Of a stretch of 64,000 nucleotides of DNA, positions 1-8,359 are shown one piece after another. The translations under genes and the position numbers were made by a program. The stretch comes from Bordetella sp. LUAb4. Its GTDB lineage: Bacteria; Pseudomonadota; Gammaproteobacteria; Burkholderiales; Burkholderiaceae_B. Position 1 is the first letter of the stretch; each line of letters starts with the position of its first letter. The notes below the pieces were generated by a model. It was not told the origin of the DNA and did no database searches. It was given only the letters and a program-made list of their open reading frames with translations. The stretch covers positions 186,001 to 250,000 of the forward strand of contig NZ_JAHPZX010000005.1 of assembly GCF_021325795.1 (NCBI RefSeq), in the 5' to 3' direction.

Positions 1-40
1 TTCCCTTCGGGATAATCCTCCACCATCAGGAGGTAGTCCG

Positions 41-976
41 ATGTTGCTTATCAATACCGAACAGACGCGTTCGGCCCTGTCCTTCGACACACTCATCCCG
101 GCCTTGCGTGCCGCATTCCAGCAGGGCGCCACGGTGCCGCTGCGGCACAACCACGCCGTCGAGTCAGGTGGCCACCATGGCACGGCGCTGATCATGCCGG
201 CCTGGAACGAGCAGGGTTACCTGGGCGTGAAGATCATCAATGTGTATCCCGGCAATGGCGCCCAGGGTTTGCCGGGGCTGCATGCCACCTACACGCTGTA
301 CAACGCCCATACGGGTATCCCGCTGGCGCATGTGGATGGCGATGTGCTCACCGTGTATCGCACCGCCGGCGCCGCGGCCTTGGGCGCGGACTATCTGGCG
401 CGCCGCGATGCGCGAGTGTTGACCATCATCGGTTCCGGCCGTATCGCTGGTCTGGTGGCGCAGGCCATGTGCGCCGTGCGGCCGATCGAGCGCGTGCTGG
501 TCTGGAACCTGCGGCCGGCGGGGGCGCAGGCGCTGGCGGCCAGCCTGCGTGAAACCGGCATGGACGCTGTCGCTGTCGAGGATGCGCGCACGGCCGTCGA
601 GCAGGCGGACATCGTCAGTTGCGCCACCTTGTCGACCGAACCGCTGGTGCAGGCGGCGTGGTTGCGGCCCGGCACCCATGTGGATCTCATCGGCAGCTTC
701 AAGCCCGAGATGCTGGAAGCGCATCCCGACTGCTTCCGTGGCGCGTCCGTCTATGTCGATACCGACGAAGCGCCGGCGAAGGCAGGCGATCTGCTGCGCG
801 CCTTCGAGGCCGGTACGCTGGCTCGCGGCGATATCCGTGGCGACCTGCAGGCGCTGACGCGCGGCACGGTGGCGGGGCGCCAGCGCGACGATGAGATCAC
901 CATCTTCAAGGCGGTCGGCAGCGCGCTGGAAGATCTGACCGCCGCGGCGCTGGTTTACGAAGCGCATAAGCCGTGA
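41..976 (+). CDS. Ornithine cyclodeaminase / mu-crystallin family protein
   Basis: A 311-residue cytoplasmic NAD(P)-dependent enzyme of the ornithine cyclodeaminase/mu-crystallin family. The family includes ornithine cyclodeaminase, delta1-pyrroline-2-carboxylate reductase and the ectoine-utilisation protein EutC. A Rossmann glycine motif GSGRIAGLVAQ lies near residue 131, and substrate-side motifs such as GVKIINVYPGN and YRTAGAAALGA precede it. AGGAGG at 28-33 sits 7 nt before the ATG and fixes the start. It runs in the same direction as two binding-protein genes. EutC-like or pyrroline-2-carboxylate reductase activity would fit the ehu transporter 1.4 kb downstream, but the sequence alone cannot separate these activities. 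Confidence 0.88.
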   Translation: MLLINTEQTRSALSFDTLIPALRAAFQQGATVPLRHNHAVESGGHHGTALIMPAWNEQGYLGVKIINVYPGNGAQGLPGLHATYTLYNAHTGIPLAHVDGDVLTVYRTAGAAALGADYLARRDARVLTIIGSGRIAGLVAQAMCAVRPIERVLVWNLRPAGAQALAASLRETGMDAVAVEDARTAVEQADIVSCATLSTEPLVQAAWLRPGTHVDLIGSFKPEMLEAHPDCFRGASVYVDTDEAPAKAGDLLRAFEAGTLARGDIRGDLQALTRGTVAGRQRDDEITIFKAVGSALEDLTAAALVYEAHKP

Positions 977-1031
977 GGATTAGGGCAAAATCCTGGATAT
1001 ACGCGCTTCCGCCTGTATTCGGAGCCTTGCC

Positions 1032-2267
1032 ATGTTTGCTGTCCTGCCGTCGCGTCATCGCGCCCGGCCGTGGTGGATCGCCGCGGTTGTCTCATTGAGC
1101 CTTGCGGCTTGCTTGCCGGTCCCCGGGTTCAGCGCGCCGGCCGCGGATGCCGCGGATGCCGCGCCCGTGCCTGTCGTGGTGGGCGTCTCGTTGTCCTTGA
1201 CGGGTCGTGCCAACGTACTTGGCTTGCAAAGCCGTAACGCGGTGCGTTTGTGGCCGCCGACCTTGGGCGGCCTGCCAGCCCGTTACGTCGTCCTGGATGA
1301 CGGCAGTGAGCAAGCGCGCGCCGTGGCCAATATGCGGGCATTCACCGAGCCGCCGAAGGACGGCACCGCGGCCGATGCCGTGGTGGGCTTTGTCACCACG
1401 CCGCTGGCGCAGGCGGTGTTGCCGGACGCCGCGCGCACGCGCACGCCCTTGATTTTCCTCGCGGGTGCGCCTGGCCTGGTCCAGCCCATGGATGCGGATC
1501 GCGCGTGGGTTTTCAAGATGTCGCAGAACGACGACCTCATGGCCCGCGCCCTGGTGGACAGCATGGTCAGGCGCGGCTATCGCGACATCGCGTTTCTCGG
1601 TTTCGATGACGCCTACGGCGAAGGCTGGCGGCAGGCGCTCGAGCAGGCGGCGGCCGGCAAGTTGCGCATCGTGGCGCAGGAGCGTTATCCGCGCAGCGCC
1701 CAGACCTTGGTAAGCCAGGCGCAACGCATCATCGCGGCCAAGCCCGCGGCGGTGCTGGTCGCGGCGACCGGCGCCGACGCCGTGCTGCCGCAGCGCACGC
1801 TGCGTGAGCGCGGTTTCAGCGGCCAGGTCTATCAGACGCACGGCATCGCCACGCCCACGTTCCTGCAGGAGGGCGCCGCGGATGTCGAAGGCACCTTATT
1901 CGCCGCCGGCCCCGCCATGTTCGCGCGGGCCTTGCCGGCGCAACATCCGGCGCAGTCCGCCGCCGTCGCCTTCGCGGATCTGTATGAAGGGCAATATGGC
2001 AAAGGCACCGTGACGCAATTTTCCGCCGATGCCTATGGCGCCTGGCTGCTGCTGGACCACGCCGTTGCTGAAGTCGCGCGCACCGGGGTGCGTCCCGGCA
2101 CCGAAGCCTTCCGCGTCGCCTTGCGCACGGCTTTGGAGAACACCCGGCGCCTCGCCGTGCCCAACGGCATCCTCAACCTGAGCCCCGCTGACCACCAAGG
2201 CCTCGGTGCCGAAGCCGCCCTGATCGGCGCTGTTCGCAGCGGCCGCTACGTCTACGTCGCTGACTAA
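1032..2267 (+). CDS. ABC transporter substrate-binding protein, LivK-like (Peripla_BP_6), probable lipoprotein
   Basis: A 411-residue periplasmic binding protein of the branched-chain amino acid/amide type. The N terminus has Arg-rich and hydrophobic parts ending in a lipobox-like LAAC (Cys27), so it is probably a lipoprotein. The mature part begins with VVVGVSLSLTGRANVLG, the usual opening strand and ligand loop of type I binding folds. Later segments IAFLGFDDAYGEGWRQAL and FSADAYGAWLLLDHAV are typical of the family. No permease or ATPase of the matching Liv type is adjacent, so it is an orphan or works with a distant system. The ligand is unknown. Confidence 0.85.
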   Translation: MFAVLPSRHRARPWWIAAVVSLSLAACLPVPGFSAPAADAADAAPVPVVVGVSLSLTGRANVLGLQSRNAVRLWPPTLGGLPARYVVLDDGSEQARAVANMRAFTEPPKDGTAADAVVGFVTTPLAQAVLPDAARTRTPLIFLAGAPGLVQPMDADRAWVFKMSQNDDLMARALVDSMVRRGYRDIAFLGFDDAYGEGWRQALEQAAAGKLRIVAQERYPRSAQTLVSQAQRIIAAKPAAVLVAATGADAVLPQRTLRERGFSGQVYQTHGIATPTFLQEGAADVEGTLFAAGPAMFARALPAQHPAQSAAVAFADLYEGQYGKGTVTQFSADAYGAWLLLDHAVAEVARTGVRPGTEAFRVALRTALENTRRLAVPNGILNLSPADHQGLGAEAALIGAVRSGRYVYVAD

Positions 2268-2327
2268 GCTGTCCCACTCCAGATCAGCGCGCATCCCTGT
2301 TTACTTGGCTATACCGAGAAAAGCCGC

Positions 2328-2368
2328 TTCACTACAAATTAATTACTATTCAATTAATTTGTAGTGAA
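2328..2368. promoter_or_regulatory. Perfect 17-bp inverted repeat with 7-nt spacer upstream of ehuB
   Basis: Arms at 2328-2344 and 2352-2368 are exact reverse complements (TTCACTACAAATTAATT on the left), around the spacer ACTATTC. The element is very AT-rich in a GC-rich region and lies between the stop of the preceding gene (2267) and the ehuB start (2426). It could be an operator for a dimeric regulator or an AT-rich terminator hairpin. No T-tract follows, which favours an operator. Confidence 0.7.
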
Positions 2369-2425
2369 ATGGTTTTATGCAATATCATTTCGCCTAAATC
2401 TAATTTTGTTCAGGGAGGTCAGGGT

Positions 2426-3346
2426 TTGCCTAAAACCCTAAGATTGGCGACCGTGGCCGCTGTTCTGATAGCGGCGATGCTGGGATACGCGGCGGTGCGC
2501 GCGAGCGGTCCAGGCGAGGACGACGCCCGAACGGGTGCGGCGCCGCCCGCCATGGATACGCTGGCCGAGGCCCGTGCCAAGGGCGAGATCCGTGTCGGCT
2601 ACGCCAACGAGGCACCCTTTGCCTATATGGATAGCCGCAGCAACCAGGTGACCGGCGAGTCCGTGGAAATTGCTCGCCTGATTGCGCAGCGCCTGGGCAT
2701 TCCCAAGGTGGACGCCGTGCTGACCGAGTTCGGCTCACTGATTCCCGGCCTCAACGCGGGCCGTTTCGACATCATCGCCGCCGGCATGTACGTGACGCCG
2801 GATCGTTGCAAGCAAGTGCTGTTTTCAGATCCCACCTATGGGGTGGGCGACGCCTTCCTGGTGCCCACGCACAACCCGCGCAATCTGCATGGCTACGAAG
2901 ACCTGGCGCGCGACAAGGATGCCAAGCTGGGCGTCGTCGTTGGCGCCATTCAAGGCGATTACGCCGCTGCTGTCGGCGTGCCGGCCGACCGGGTGGTGGT
3001 CTTTCCCGATTCCGTCAGCGCGTTGGCCGGCGTACAGGTCGACCGCGCCGACGCCTACGGCGCGACAGCCCTGACCATCAACCATCTGCTGGGCAAACTC
3101 CCGCCCGACGGCGGCCTGGAACGCGCCGCGCCTTTCAGCGATCCGGTGATCGACGGCAAGCCCGTGCGCGGCTACGGCGCCTACGCCTTTCGCAAGCAAG
3201 ACCAGCCGCTCGCCGACGCGTTCAACGGGGAACTCAAACGCTTCATCGGCACGCCGGAGCATCGACGCCTGGTGGCGCCGTTCGGCTTCACCGACAAGGA
3301 ATTGCCGCAGGGCATGACGGCCGCGCGCCTGTGCGCGGGGCAATAG
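2426..3346 (+). CDS. ehuB: Ectoine/hydroxyectoine-type ABC transporter substrate-binding protein EhuB
   Basis: Periplasmic solute-binding protein of the polar amino acid (SBP_bac_3) superfamily, closest in my recollection to EhuB. Diagnostic stretches are IRVGYANEAPFAYMDS, LTEFGSLIPGLNAGRFDIIA, MYVTPDRCKQVLFSDPTYG and DPVIDGKPVRGYGAYAF. TTG at 2426 is chosen because GGGAGG (2413-2418) lies 7 nt upstream. The in-frame ATG at 2369 abuts the inverted repeat and lacks a ribosome-binding site. From the TTG the protein is 306 residues, with a short signal/anchor segment LATVAAVLIAAMLGYAAV. It heads a tight operon with two permeases and an ATPase. A related polar amino acid is a possible alternative ligand. 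Confidence 0.85.
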   Translation: MPKTLRLATVAAVLIAAMLGYAAVRASGPGEDDARTGAAPPAMDTLAEARAKGEIRVGYANEAPFAYMDSRSNQVTGESVEIARLIAQRLGIPKVDAVLTEFGSLIPGLNAGRFDIIAAGMYVTPDRCKQVLFSDPTYGVGDAFLVPTHNPRNLHGYEDLARDKDAKLGVVVGAIQGDYAAAVGVPADRVVVFPDSVSALAGVQVDRADAYGATALTINHLLGKLPPDGGLERAAPFSDPVIDGKPVRGYGAYAFRKQDQPLADAFNGELKRFIGTPEHRRLVAPFGFTDKELPQGMTAARLCAGQ

Positions 3347-3349
3347 CGA

Positions 3350-3991
3350 ATGGAAGCGTTCCAGGTACTCATACTGCCGCTTTTGCGCGGCTTGGGCGTG
3401 ACCCTGCAGATCACCGCCGCGGCTGCCTTGGTGGCGCTGCCCTTGGCGCTGCTGGCCGGCCTTGGCCGATTGTCGGCACATCCCTGGCTGCGCTGGCCCG
3501 CGACGGTCTACGTGCAGGTGTTCCGCGGCACCTCGGCGCTGGTGCAGCTGTTCTGGTTCTACTTCGTCCTGCCGCTATTCGGTTTGGAACTACCCGCCAT
3601 GGCCGTCGGCATCGCCGTGCTGGCGGCCAACACGGGGGCGTATGGAGCGGAGGTGGTCAGAGGCGCCATCGCCGCGGTGCCGGCCGGACAGCGCGAAGCG
3701 GCGCGGGCCTTGAACATGTCCCCAGCGTTGGCCATGCGGCGTATCGTCCTGCCGCAAGCCATGGCCGCCATGCTGCCGCCGGCCACCAATCTGCTGATCG
3801 AGCTGCTGAAGAACACCGCGCTGGTCTCCTTGATCACCATCACCGACCTGACCTTCAGCGGCCAACTGGTACGCAGCGACACCTTGCGTACAACGCCTGT
3901 CTTCCTGACGGTGCTGGTCCTGTATTTCATCGCGGCACAGGCCATCGCCGCCGTGATGCGGTTCCTGGAAAAACGGGTCGCCGTCCGTTGA
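3350..3991 (+). CDS. ehuC: Amino-acid/ectoine ABC transporter permease (EhuC-like)
   Basis: Inner-membrane permease of the HisM/GlnP family, 213 residues with about five hydrophobic segments. The ATPase-docking EAA loop reads REAARALNMSPALAMRRIVLP near residues 115-135. It starts 3 nt after the ehuB stop, so translation is probably coupled. The pairing with an EhuB-type binding protein and a second short permease fits the heterodimeric EhuC/EhuD channel. Assignment as EhuC rather than EhuD follows gene order only. Confidence 0.82.
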   Translation: MEAFQVLILPLLRGLGVTLQITAAAALVALPLALLAGLGRLSAHPWLRWPATVYVQVFRGTSALVQLFWFYFVLPLFGLELPAMAVGIAVLAANTGAYGAEVVRGAIAAVPAGQREAARALNMSPALAMRRIVLPQAMAAMLPPATNLLIELLKNTALVSLITITDLTFSGQLVRSDTLRTTPVFLTVLVLYFIAAQAIAAVMRFLEKRVAVR

Positions 3992-4025
3992 ATGTGGCCC
4001 GAATGAAATGGCCACGGAGAATCCA

Positions 4026-4757
4026 ATGACCCCCACCGCCCCCGTCCGCTTCGACTGGCAATATGCCTGGGACATCCTGCCGCAATTGGGGAGCGCCTTG
4101 CTGGTGACGCTGGCCGCCACCGTGCTGGGCATGCTGATCGCCGCGGTGCTGGGCCTGGCGTTGGCGATCTGGCGGCGCTCCCCGGTACGGGCGCTGTCCA
4201 CGCCCGCCGCCTTGCTGATCGAGTTCGTGCGCAGCACGCCCCTGCTGGTGCAGATGTATTTCCTGTTCTACGCCTTGCCGTTGACCGGTATCAGCCTGTC
4301 GCCGCTGGCGACTGGCGTATTGGCCCTGGGCCTGCATTACGCCTCGTATTGCGCAGAGGTCTATCGGGCGGGGCTGGAATCGGTGCCGCGCGGCCAGCCG
4401 GAGGCGGCGTTGGCGCTGAACATGTCGCCGTGGCGCACGCTGACCCGCATCGTACTGCCGCAGGCTTTGCCGCCCATCGTGCCAGCCTTGGGCAACTATC
4501 TGATCGCCATGCTCAAGGACACGCCCATGCTGTCGGCTATCACCGTGGTCGAGCTGTTGCAGCAAAGCAAGGTGATCGGCGCCGCCACCTTCCGCTACAC
4601 CGAACCCTTGACCCTGATCGGCGTGATCTTCCTGGTATTGAGCCTGCTGGCCGCGCGTGGCGTGGCCGCCGTGGAGCGCCGCCTCGCGCTGCGAGACCAG
4701 CGCGCCGCCACGCCTACGCCGTCACCGACAACCACTTCCGCGGGAACCCGAGCATGA
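4026..4757 (+). CDS. ehuD: Amino-acid/ectoine ABC transporter permease (EhuD-like)
   Basis: Second inner-membrane permease of the importer, of the HisM/GlnP family, with the EAA loop PEAALALNMSPWRTLTRIVLP. The ATG at 4026 is preferred over the in-frame ATG at 4008 because a GGAGA-type ribosome-binding site lies just before it. From there the protein is 243 residues. The C-terminal tail is Thr/Pro/Ser-rich and unlikely to be part of the fold. Its TGA overlaps the ATG of the ATPase gene (ATGA). Confidence 0.82.
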   Translation: MTPTAPVRFDWQYAWDILPQLGSALLVTLAATVLGMLIAAVLGLALAIWRRSPVRALSTPAALLIEFVRSTPLLVQMYFLFYALPLTGISLSPLATGVLALGLHYASYCAEVYRAGLESVPRGQPEAALALNMSPWRTLTRIVLPQALPPIVPALGNYLIAMLKDTPMLSAITVVELLQQSKVIGAATFRYTEPLTLIGVIFLVLSLLAARGVAAVERRLALRDQRAATPTPSPTTTSAGTRA

Positions 4758-5524
4758 GCGCCAGCATACGTCTGACCGACATCCGTAAACGCCATGGCGA
4801 CCTGGAAATCCTGCGCGGCATCGACCTGGACATTCCGGCCGGCCAGACCGTGGCCATCGTCGGTCCGTCGGGATCGGGCAAGTCCACGCTGCTGCGCGTG
4901 CTGATGACGCTGGACCGTCCCACGCAAGGCAGCATCGAGATCGATGGCGTGCCGATGTGGGTCGATGCGCAAGGCCGGCTCGCCAAGGCGGATTCCGCGC
5001 ACCTGCGCGAGGTGCGCGGCAAGATAGGCATGGTGTTCCAGCAGTTCAATCTGTTCCCGCACCTGACCGCCTTGGGTAATGTCATCGAGGCGCCCATGAC
5101 CGTGCAAGGCTTGCCACGCGCCGAGGCGGAGAAGCTGGGCCGGGAATATCTGGACAAAGTGGGCTTGGGCGACAAGTGCGACGCCTATCCCGCGCAACTG
5201 TCCGGTGGCCAGAAGCAGCGCGTCGGCATCGCCCGCGCCTTGGTCATGCGCCCGGAGATCATGCTGTTCGACGAAGTGACGTCGGCGCTGGATCCGGAGC
5301 TGGTGGGCGGTATCCTGCAGATCATGCGCGAGCTGTCGGCCCAGCGGACCATGACCATGCTGATCGTTACCCACCAAATGAAATTCGCCGAACAGTCTTC
5401 CGATCGCACGCTGTTCTTCGACGCCGGCCGCGTCGTGGAAGACGCGCCGTCGGCGCGCTTCTTCACGGATCCCCAGCATCCGCGCGCCAAGCAGTTCCTG
5501 GAAGCGGTGATCGAAGCGGAATGA
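4754..5524 (+). CDS. ehuA: Amino-acid/ectoine ABC transporter ATP-binding protein (EhuA-like)
   Basis: Cytoplasmic ATPase of the polar amino acid importer, 256 residues. It has Walker A GPSGSGKST, Q-loop FQQFNLFPH, signature LSGGQKQR, Walker B IMLFDEVTSALDPE and H-loop VTHQMKFA. The ATG overlaps the ehuD stop by 4 nt. A frame open further upstream is an artefact of the overlap; the family N terminus begins at MSASIRLTDI. No ectoine degradation genes (doeA/eutD, doeB) follow, so the set looks like an uptake module. Confidence 0.88.
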   Translation: MSASIRLTDIRKRHGDLEILRGIDLDIPAGQTVAIVGPSGSGKSTLLRVLMTLDRPTQGSIEIDGVPMWVDAQGRLAKADSAHLREVRGKIGMVFQQFNLFPHLTALGNVIEAPMTVQGLPRAEAEKLGREYLDKVGLGDKCDAYPAQLSGGQKQRVGIARALVMRPEIMLFDEVTSALDPELVGGILQIMRELSAQRTMTMLIVTHQMKFAEQSSDRTLFFDAGRVVEDAPSARFFTDPQHPRAKQFLEAVIEAE

Positions 5525-5647
5525 AAAGGGGGCGGCTGCCGCCTGATCCCCATGCCGCCAGCCCCGGCCCCGCCGCCTGTGGGGATTTCAGGCTCGCGTG
5601 CCCTGCGCCAAGGTATAAACGACGGGTTCATCCTTTCTGGAGCTCGC

Positions 5648-6763
5648 ATGAGCAATCACCTGTTCTCGCCCGTCGCCTTGGGCAAGCTGCCGCTGGTCAA
5701 CCGCATTGCCATCGCCCCGATGTGCGAATACTCCGCCGAAGACGGCAATGCCACCGATTGGCATATGATCCATCTGGGTCACCTGGCCTTGTCCGGTGCC
5801 GGCCTGCTGACCATCGAGGCGACGGCCGTCGAGCCGGGTGGCCGCATCACGCCGGCCGATGTCGGCCTTTACAACGACGACAACGAGCAGGCCCTGGCCC
5901 GGGTGGTGCAGGCGATACGCCGCTATTCACCCATCAAGCTGGGCCTGCAACTGGCGCATGCCGGCCGCAAGGCCTCCAGCCAGGCCCCCTGGAAAGGCGG
6001 CCAGCAATTGCCCGTCGCCGAAGGCGGCTGGATCTGTGATGCGCCTTCGGCCATCCCGCACGGCAAGGACGAAGTGCCGCCGCATGCCCTGGACAAGGCC
6101 GGCCTGGATCGTATCCGCCAGGCCTTCGCCGATGCCGCCAAGCGGGCCGCCCGGCTGGGCTTCGACACGGTGCAGGTGCACTCCGCCCATGGCTATCTGC
6201 TGCATCAATTCCTGTCGCCGCTGTCCAACCAGCGCACCGACGAATACGGTGGCAGCCTGGAAAACCGCATGCGCTTCCCGCTGGAAGTTTTCGATGCGGT
6301 CCGCGCGGCTTTCCCCGCGGACAAGGCGGTGGGCGTGCGCGTGTCGGCGTCGGACTGGGTCGAAGGCGGTTGGGATATCGAGCAGACGCTGGTCTATGCC
6401 CAAGCCTTGAAGGCGCGTGGCCTCGATTACATCGATGTGTCGTCGGGCGGCTTGTCGCCGGCGCAGAGGATTCCGCTGTCGCCGGGCTATCAGGTTCATT
6501 TCGCCGAACAGATCAAGCGCGAGACCGGCTTGCCGACGATGGCCGTGGGCCTGATCACCGAGCCACGCCATGCCGACGAGATCATCACCAGCGGACAAGC
6601 CGATGTGGTGTCGCTGGCGCGTGGCATTCTGTACGACCCGCGCTGGCCCTGGCACGCGGCGGCCGAGCTGGGCCATCACGTACAGGCGCCGCCGCAATAC
6701 TGGCGTTCGCAGCCGCGCGAGCTGAAGGACTTGTTCATCGATGCGACGACCGGCGGGCGTTGA
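5648..6763 (+). CDS. NADH:flavin oxidoreductase, Old Yellow Enzyme family (YqjM/NamA-like)
   Basis: FMN-dependent ene-reductase, 371 residues from the ATG at 5648. The opening LFSPVALGKLPLVNRIAIAP and MCEYSAEDG are typical of YqjM-type enzymes. QLAHAGRKAS holds substrate-binding His, VQVHSAHGYLLHQFLSP is the central barrel motif, and EYGGSLENRMRFPLEV and VSLARGILYDPRWPWHAA are family-defining. Such enzymes reduce activated C=C bonds with NADPH, often in detoxification. A longer open frame begins at 5552, but only the 5648 ATG gives the conserved N terminus. It stands alone, 120 nt after the ehu operon. Confidence 0.9.
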   Translation: MSNHLFSPVALGKLPLVNRIAIAPMCEYSAEDGNATDWHMIHLGHLALSGAGLLTIEATAVEPGGRITPADVGLYNDDNEQALARVVQAIRRYSPIKLGLQLAHAGRKASSQAPWKGGQQLPVAEGGWICDAPSAIPHGKDEVPPHALDKAGLDRIRQAFADAAKRAARLGFDTVQVHSAHGYLLHQFLSPLSNQRTDEYGGSLENRMRFPLEVFDAVRAAFPADKAVGVRVSASDWVEGGWDIEQTLVYAQALKARGLDYIDVSSGGLSPAQRIPLSPGYQVHFAEQIKRETGLPTMAVGLITEPRHADEIITSGQADVVSLARGILYDPRWPWHAAAELGHHVQAPPQYWRSQPRELKDLFIDATTGGR

Positions 6764-6791
6764 AATAGGCCGCCGCGTTTTGGTCAGCCCG

Positions 6792-6821
6792 GCCGTCTCG
6801 CTCCCCGTGGGGTGAGACGGC
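6792..6821. terminator. Stem-loop between converging genes
   Basis: GCCGTCTC at 6792-6799 pairs with GAGACGGC at 6814-6821, and an inner CCCC/GGGG extends the stem. It lies between the convergent oxidoreductase and dUTPase genes. There is no U-tract, so a terminator role is plausible but weakly supported. Confidence 0.45.
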
Positions 6822-6860
6822 TACTGTGCCCCCTTCAGGCAACCTCGCGCCGCTGGCTGC

Positions 6861-7532
6861 TCACTTCAATGCCGAATAAGCTCGTTCCAGTTGCGCCAGC
6901 AACTGCTCCGCGAAGTCCGGCCGTGCGGCGTCGAGGCCAGCCATCAGGCGAGCGAGGACGACATTGTCCTCCTCGCCATTCCAGATCTTGATGTAGCTGC
7001 CTTCCTTGTAGCCATGGTCCTGGCGGAACAGGTTCAGCACATTCTTCGATACGTATTGCTTGAACGCCTCGTCCCAGGTCAGCTGGCATTTGGCCATGGT
7101 GGTGGCCAGCACCTTGAAGCTGGCGCGGCCGCACACGGCCAGGCCACCCAGCAATTCCAGCAGTTCGGGAATGTCCAGGCCGGGCAGGGCGTAGGTCTTG
7201 CCGTCCAGCACGATGTCATCGCTGCCCGCCAGGTCCGCCATCAGCGTGCGCGCCGCGCCCTCCGCGCCGTCGTTCACCACGATGACATGCGACAGATAGA
7301 AGTGCAGGATGTCGATCAGCTCCATCTGCACTTGCGGCAGGTCCAACGTCTGTTTTTTCCACCACTTCCAGCCGTGATGCTCCAGCGCTTCGGCCGCTTC
7401 GACGAAGGCGGCGCGCAGAAAGCGCTGGCCGGCGCGCGTCCAGTCGGGATTGATGCGGCAGTTGAGCTGGTCTTGCAGCTTCAGCATGGTCGCCGCCTGG
7501 GCAGGCAATAGTCCGGCAGGGGTCTGGGGCAC
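6861..7532 (-). CDS. All-alpha (dimeric type) dUTP diphosphatase
   Basis: Predicted dUTPase of the dUTPase_2/MazG-like all-alpha superfamily, hydrolysing dUTP (and dUDP) to dUMP. The metal-binding helices are visible as EAAEALEHHGWKWWKKQ and QMELIDILHFYLSH, with later residues DEAFKQYVSKNVLNLFRQDHGYKEG. This is not the trimeric beta-fold enzyme. The GTG at 7532 is chosen because GGAG lies 5 nt upstream, giving 223 residues. An ATG at 7487 (MLKLQDQLN) would also keep the fold intact, so the start is uncertain. Confidence 0.82.
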   Translation of the reverse strand: MPQTPAGLLPAQAATMLKLQDQLNCRINPDWTRAGQRFLRAAFVEAAEALEHHGWKWWKKQTLDLPQVQMELIDILHFYLSHVIVVNDGAEGAARTLMADLAGSDDIVLDGKTYALPGLDIPELLELLGGLAVCGRASFKVLATTMAKCQLTWDEAFKQYVSKNVLNLFRQDHGYKEGSYIKIWNGEEDNVVLARLMAGLDAARPDFAEQLLAQLERAYSALK

Positions 7533-7717
7533 GAGCACTCCGTTCAAAGCAGGCCGCGCGGGCACGTGCGGTGGCCAGCGCGACATCGAAAAAAATGGGA
7601 AGCGGAGAATGTTAGCACCCGCGCCTGGCACCCACGCTCGACACTGTGCCCTGAGCCCTGAGGCTCGGCGTCAGCACCCGCGCTGTCGCCTTCACGGCTG
7701 TGCAGGCCGGCGGCTTT

Positions 7718-8347
7718 CTATCTACCCTGTCCCGGCTTCTTCACGGAAACCGTGGTCAGAGGCGGCAGTTTGCCCGCGGGCCGCTCGGCATTGCGACGGA
7801 TATTGCGGCTGATGCCGTAGACCATCAGCGCGAAGGCCAGTAGAAACGCGCCCGGCAGTATGGCCGATACGTCGACATGGCCGTCATCGATGGCGGCGAG
7901 AATCAAGCGCATGGCGTGCCAGCCGATCAACAGCGCCACCACGAATACCACGCTGGACACTTTTCTCTGCGCCGAGCGGGCCGCCAGGGAAGGCGCCTGG
8001 CCGGTACCGCTGCCGGTCTGCATGGCTTGCGCCTGGCCGTTATCGGGGGAAGCATCGCGCGCGGGACTGCCCGCCGGATAGGCGCGATGGGCGGCCTCGG
8101 CCGCGCGCGTGCCGGCCCCGTTACTTTTACCTGGCCCCGTTCCGGTCGCCGAATTCCTGTCGGGACGAGTCTGGTCCCGCTCCCGGCCACGCATCGCCGT
8201 GTCCCCCGGCGACGGACCTGCCGCGCCGCCCGTCGCGCCGCGTCCCGCCTGCCGGCCAACTTGTCCCGGCGCGGGCATCCCACGATGCACCAGCCGTTCG
8301 ACGTAGCGGACGTAATCGCCGTCCTTGGGTTCGCCATCCAGCGCCAT
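7718..8347 (-). CDS. Hypothetical membrane protein with disordered N-terminal half
   Basis: A 209-residue protein of no family I recognise. Residues 1-120 are rich in Gly, Ala, Pro, Arg and Thr and look disordered. Two hydrophobic helices follow (VVFVVALLIGWHAMRLILAA and ILPGAFLLAFALMVYGI), then a basic tail. It starts 12 nt after the DedA gene stop on the same strand, with GAAAGG about 9 nt before the ATG, so the two genes are probably co-transcribed. Function unknown. Confidence 0.6.
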   Translation of the reverse strand: MALDGEPKDGDYVRYVERLVHRGMPAPGQVGRQAGRGATGGAAGPSPGDTAMRGRERDQTRPDRNSATGTGPGKSNGAGTRAAEAAHRAYPAGSPARDASPDNGQAQAMQTGSGTGQAPSLAARSAQRKVSSVVFVVALLIGWHAMRLILAAIDDGHVDVSAILPGAFLLAFALMVYGISRNIRRNAERPAGKLPPLTTVSVKKPGQGR

Positions 8348-8359
8348 GAGCTTTACCTT

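Noticed and set aside
2369-2425. ATG start for ehuB at 2369
   Set aside because: No ribosome-binding site, next to the inverted repeat, and not part of the conserved protein; the TTG at 2426 has GGGAGG.
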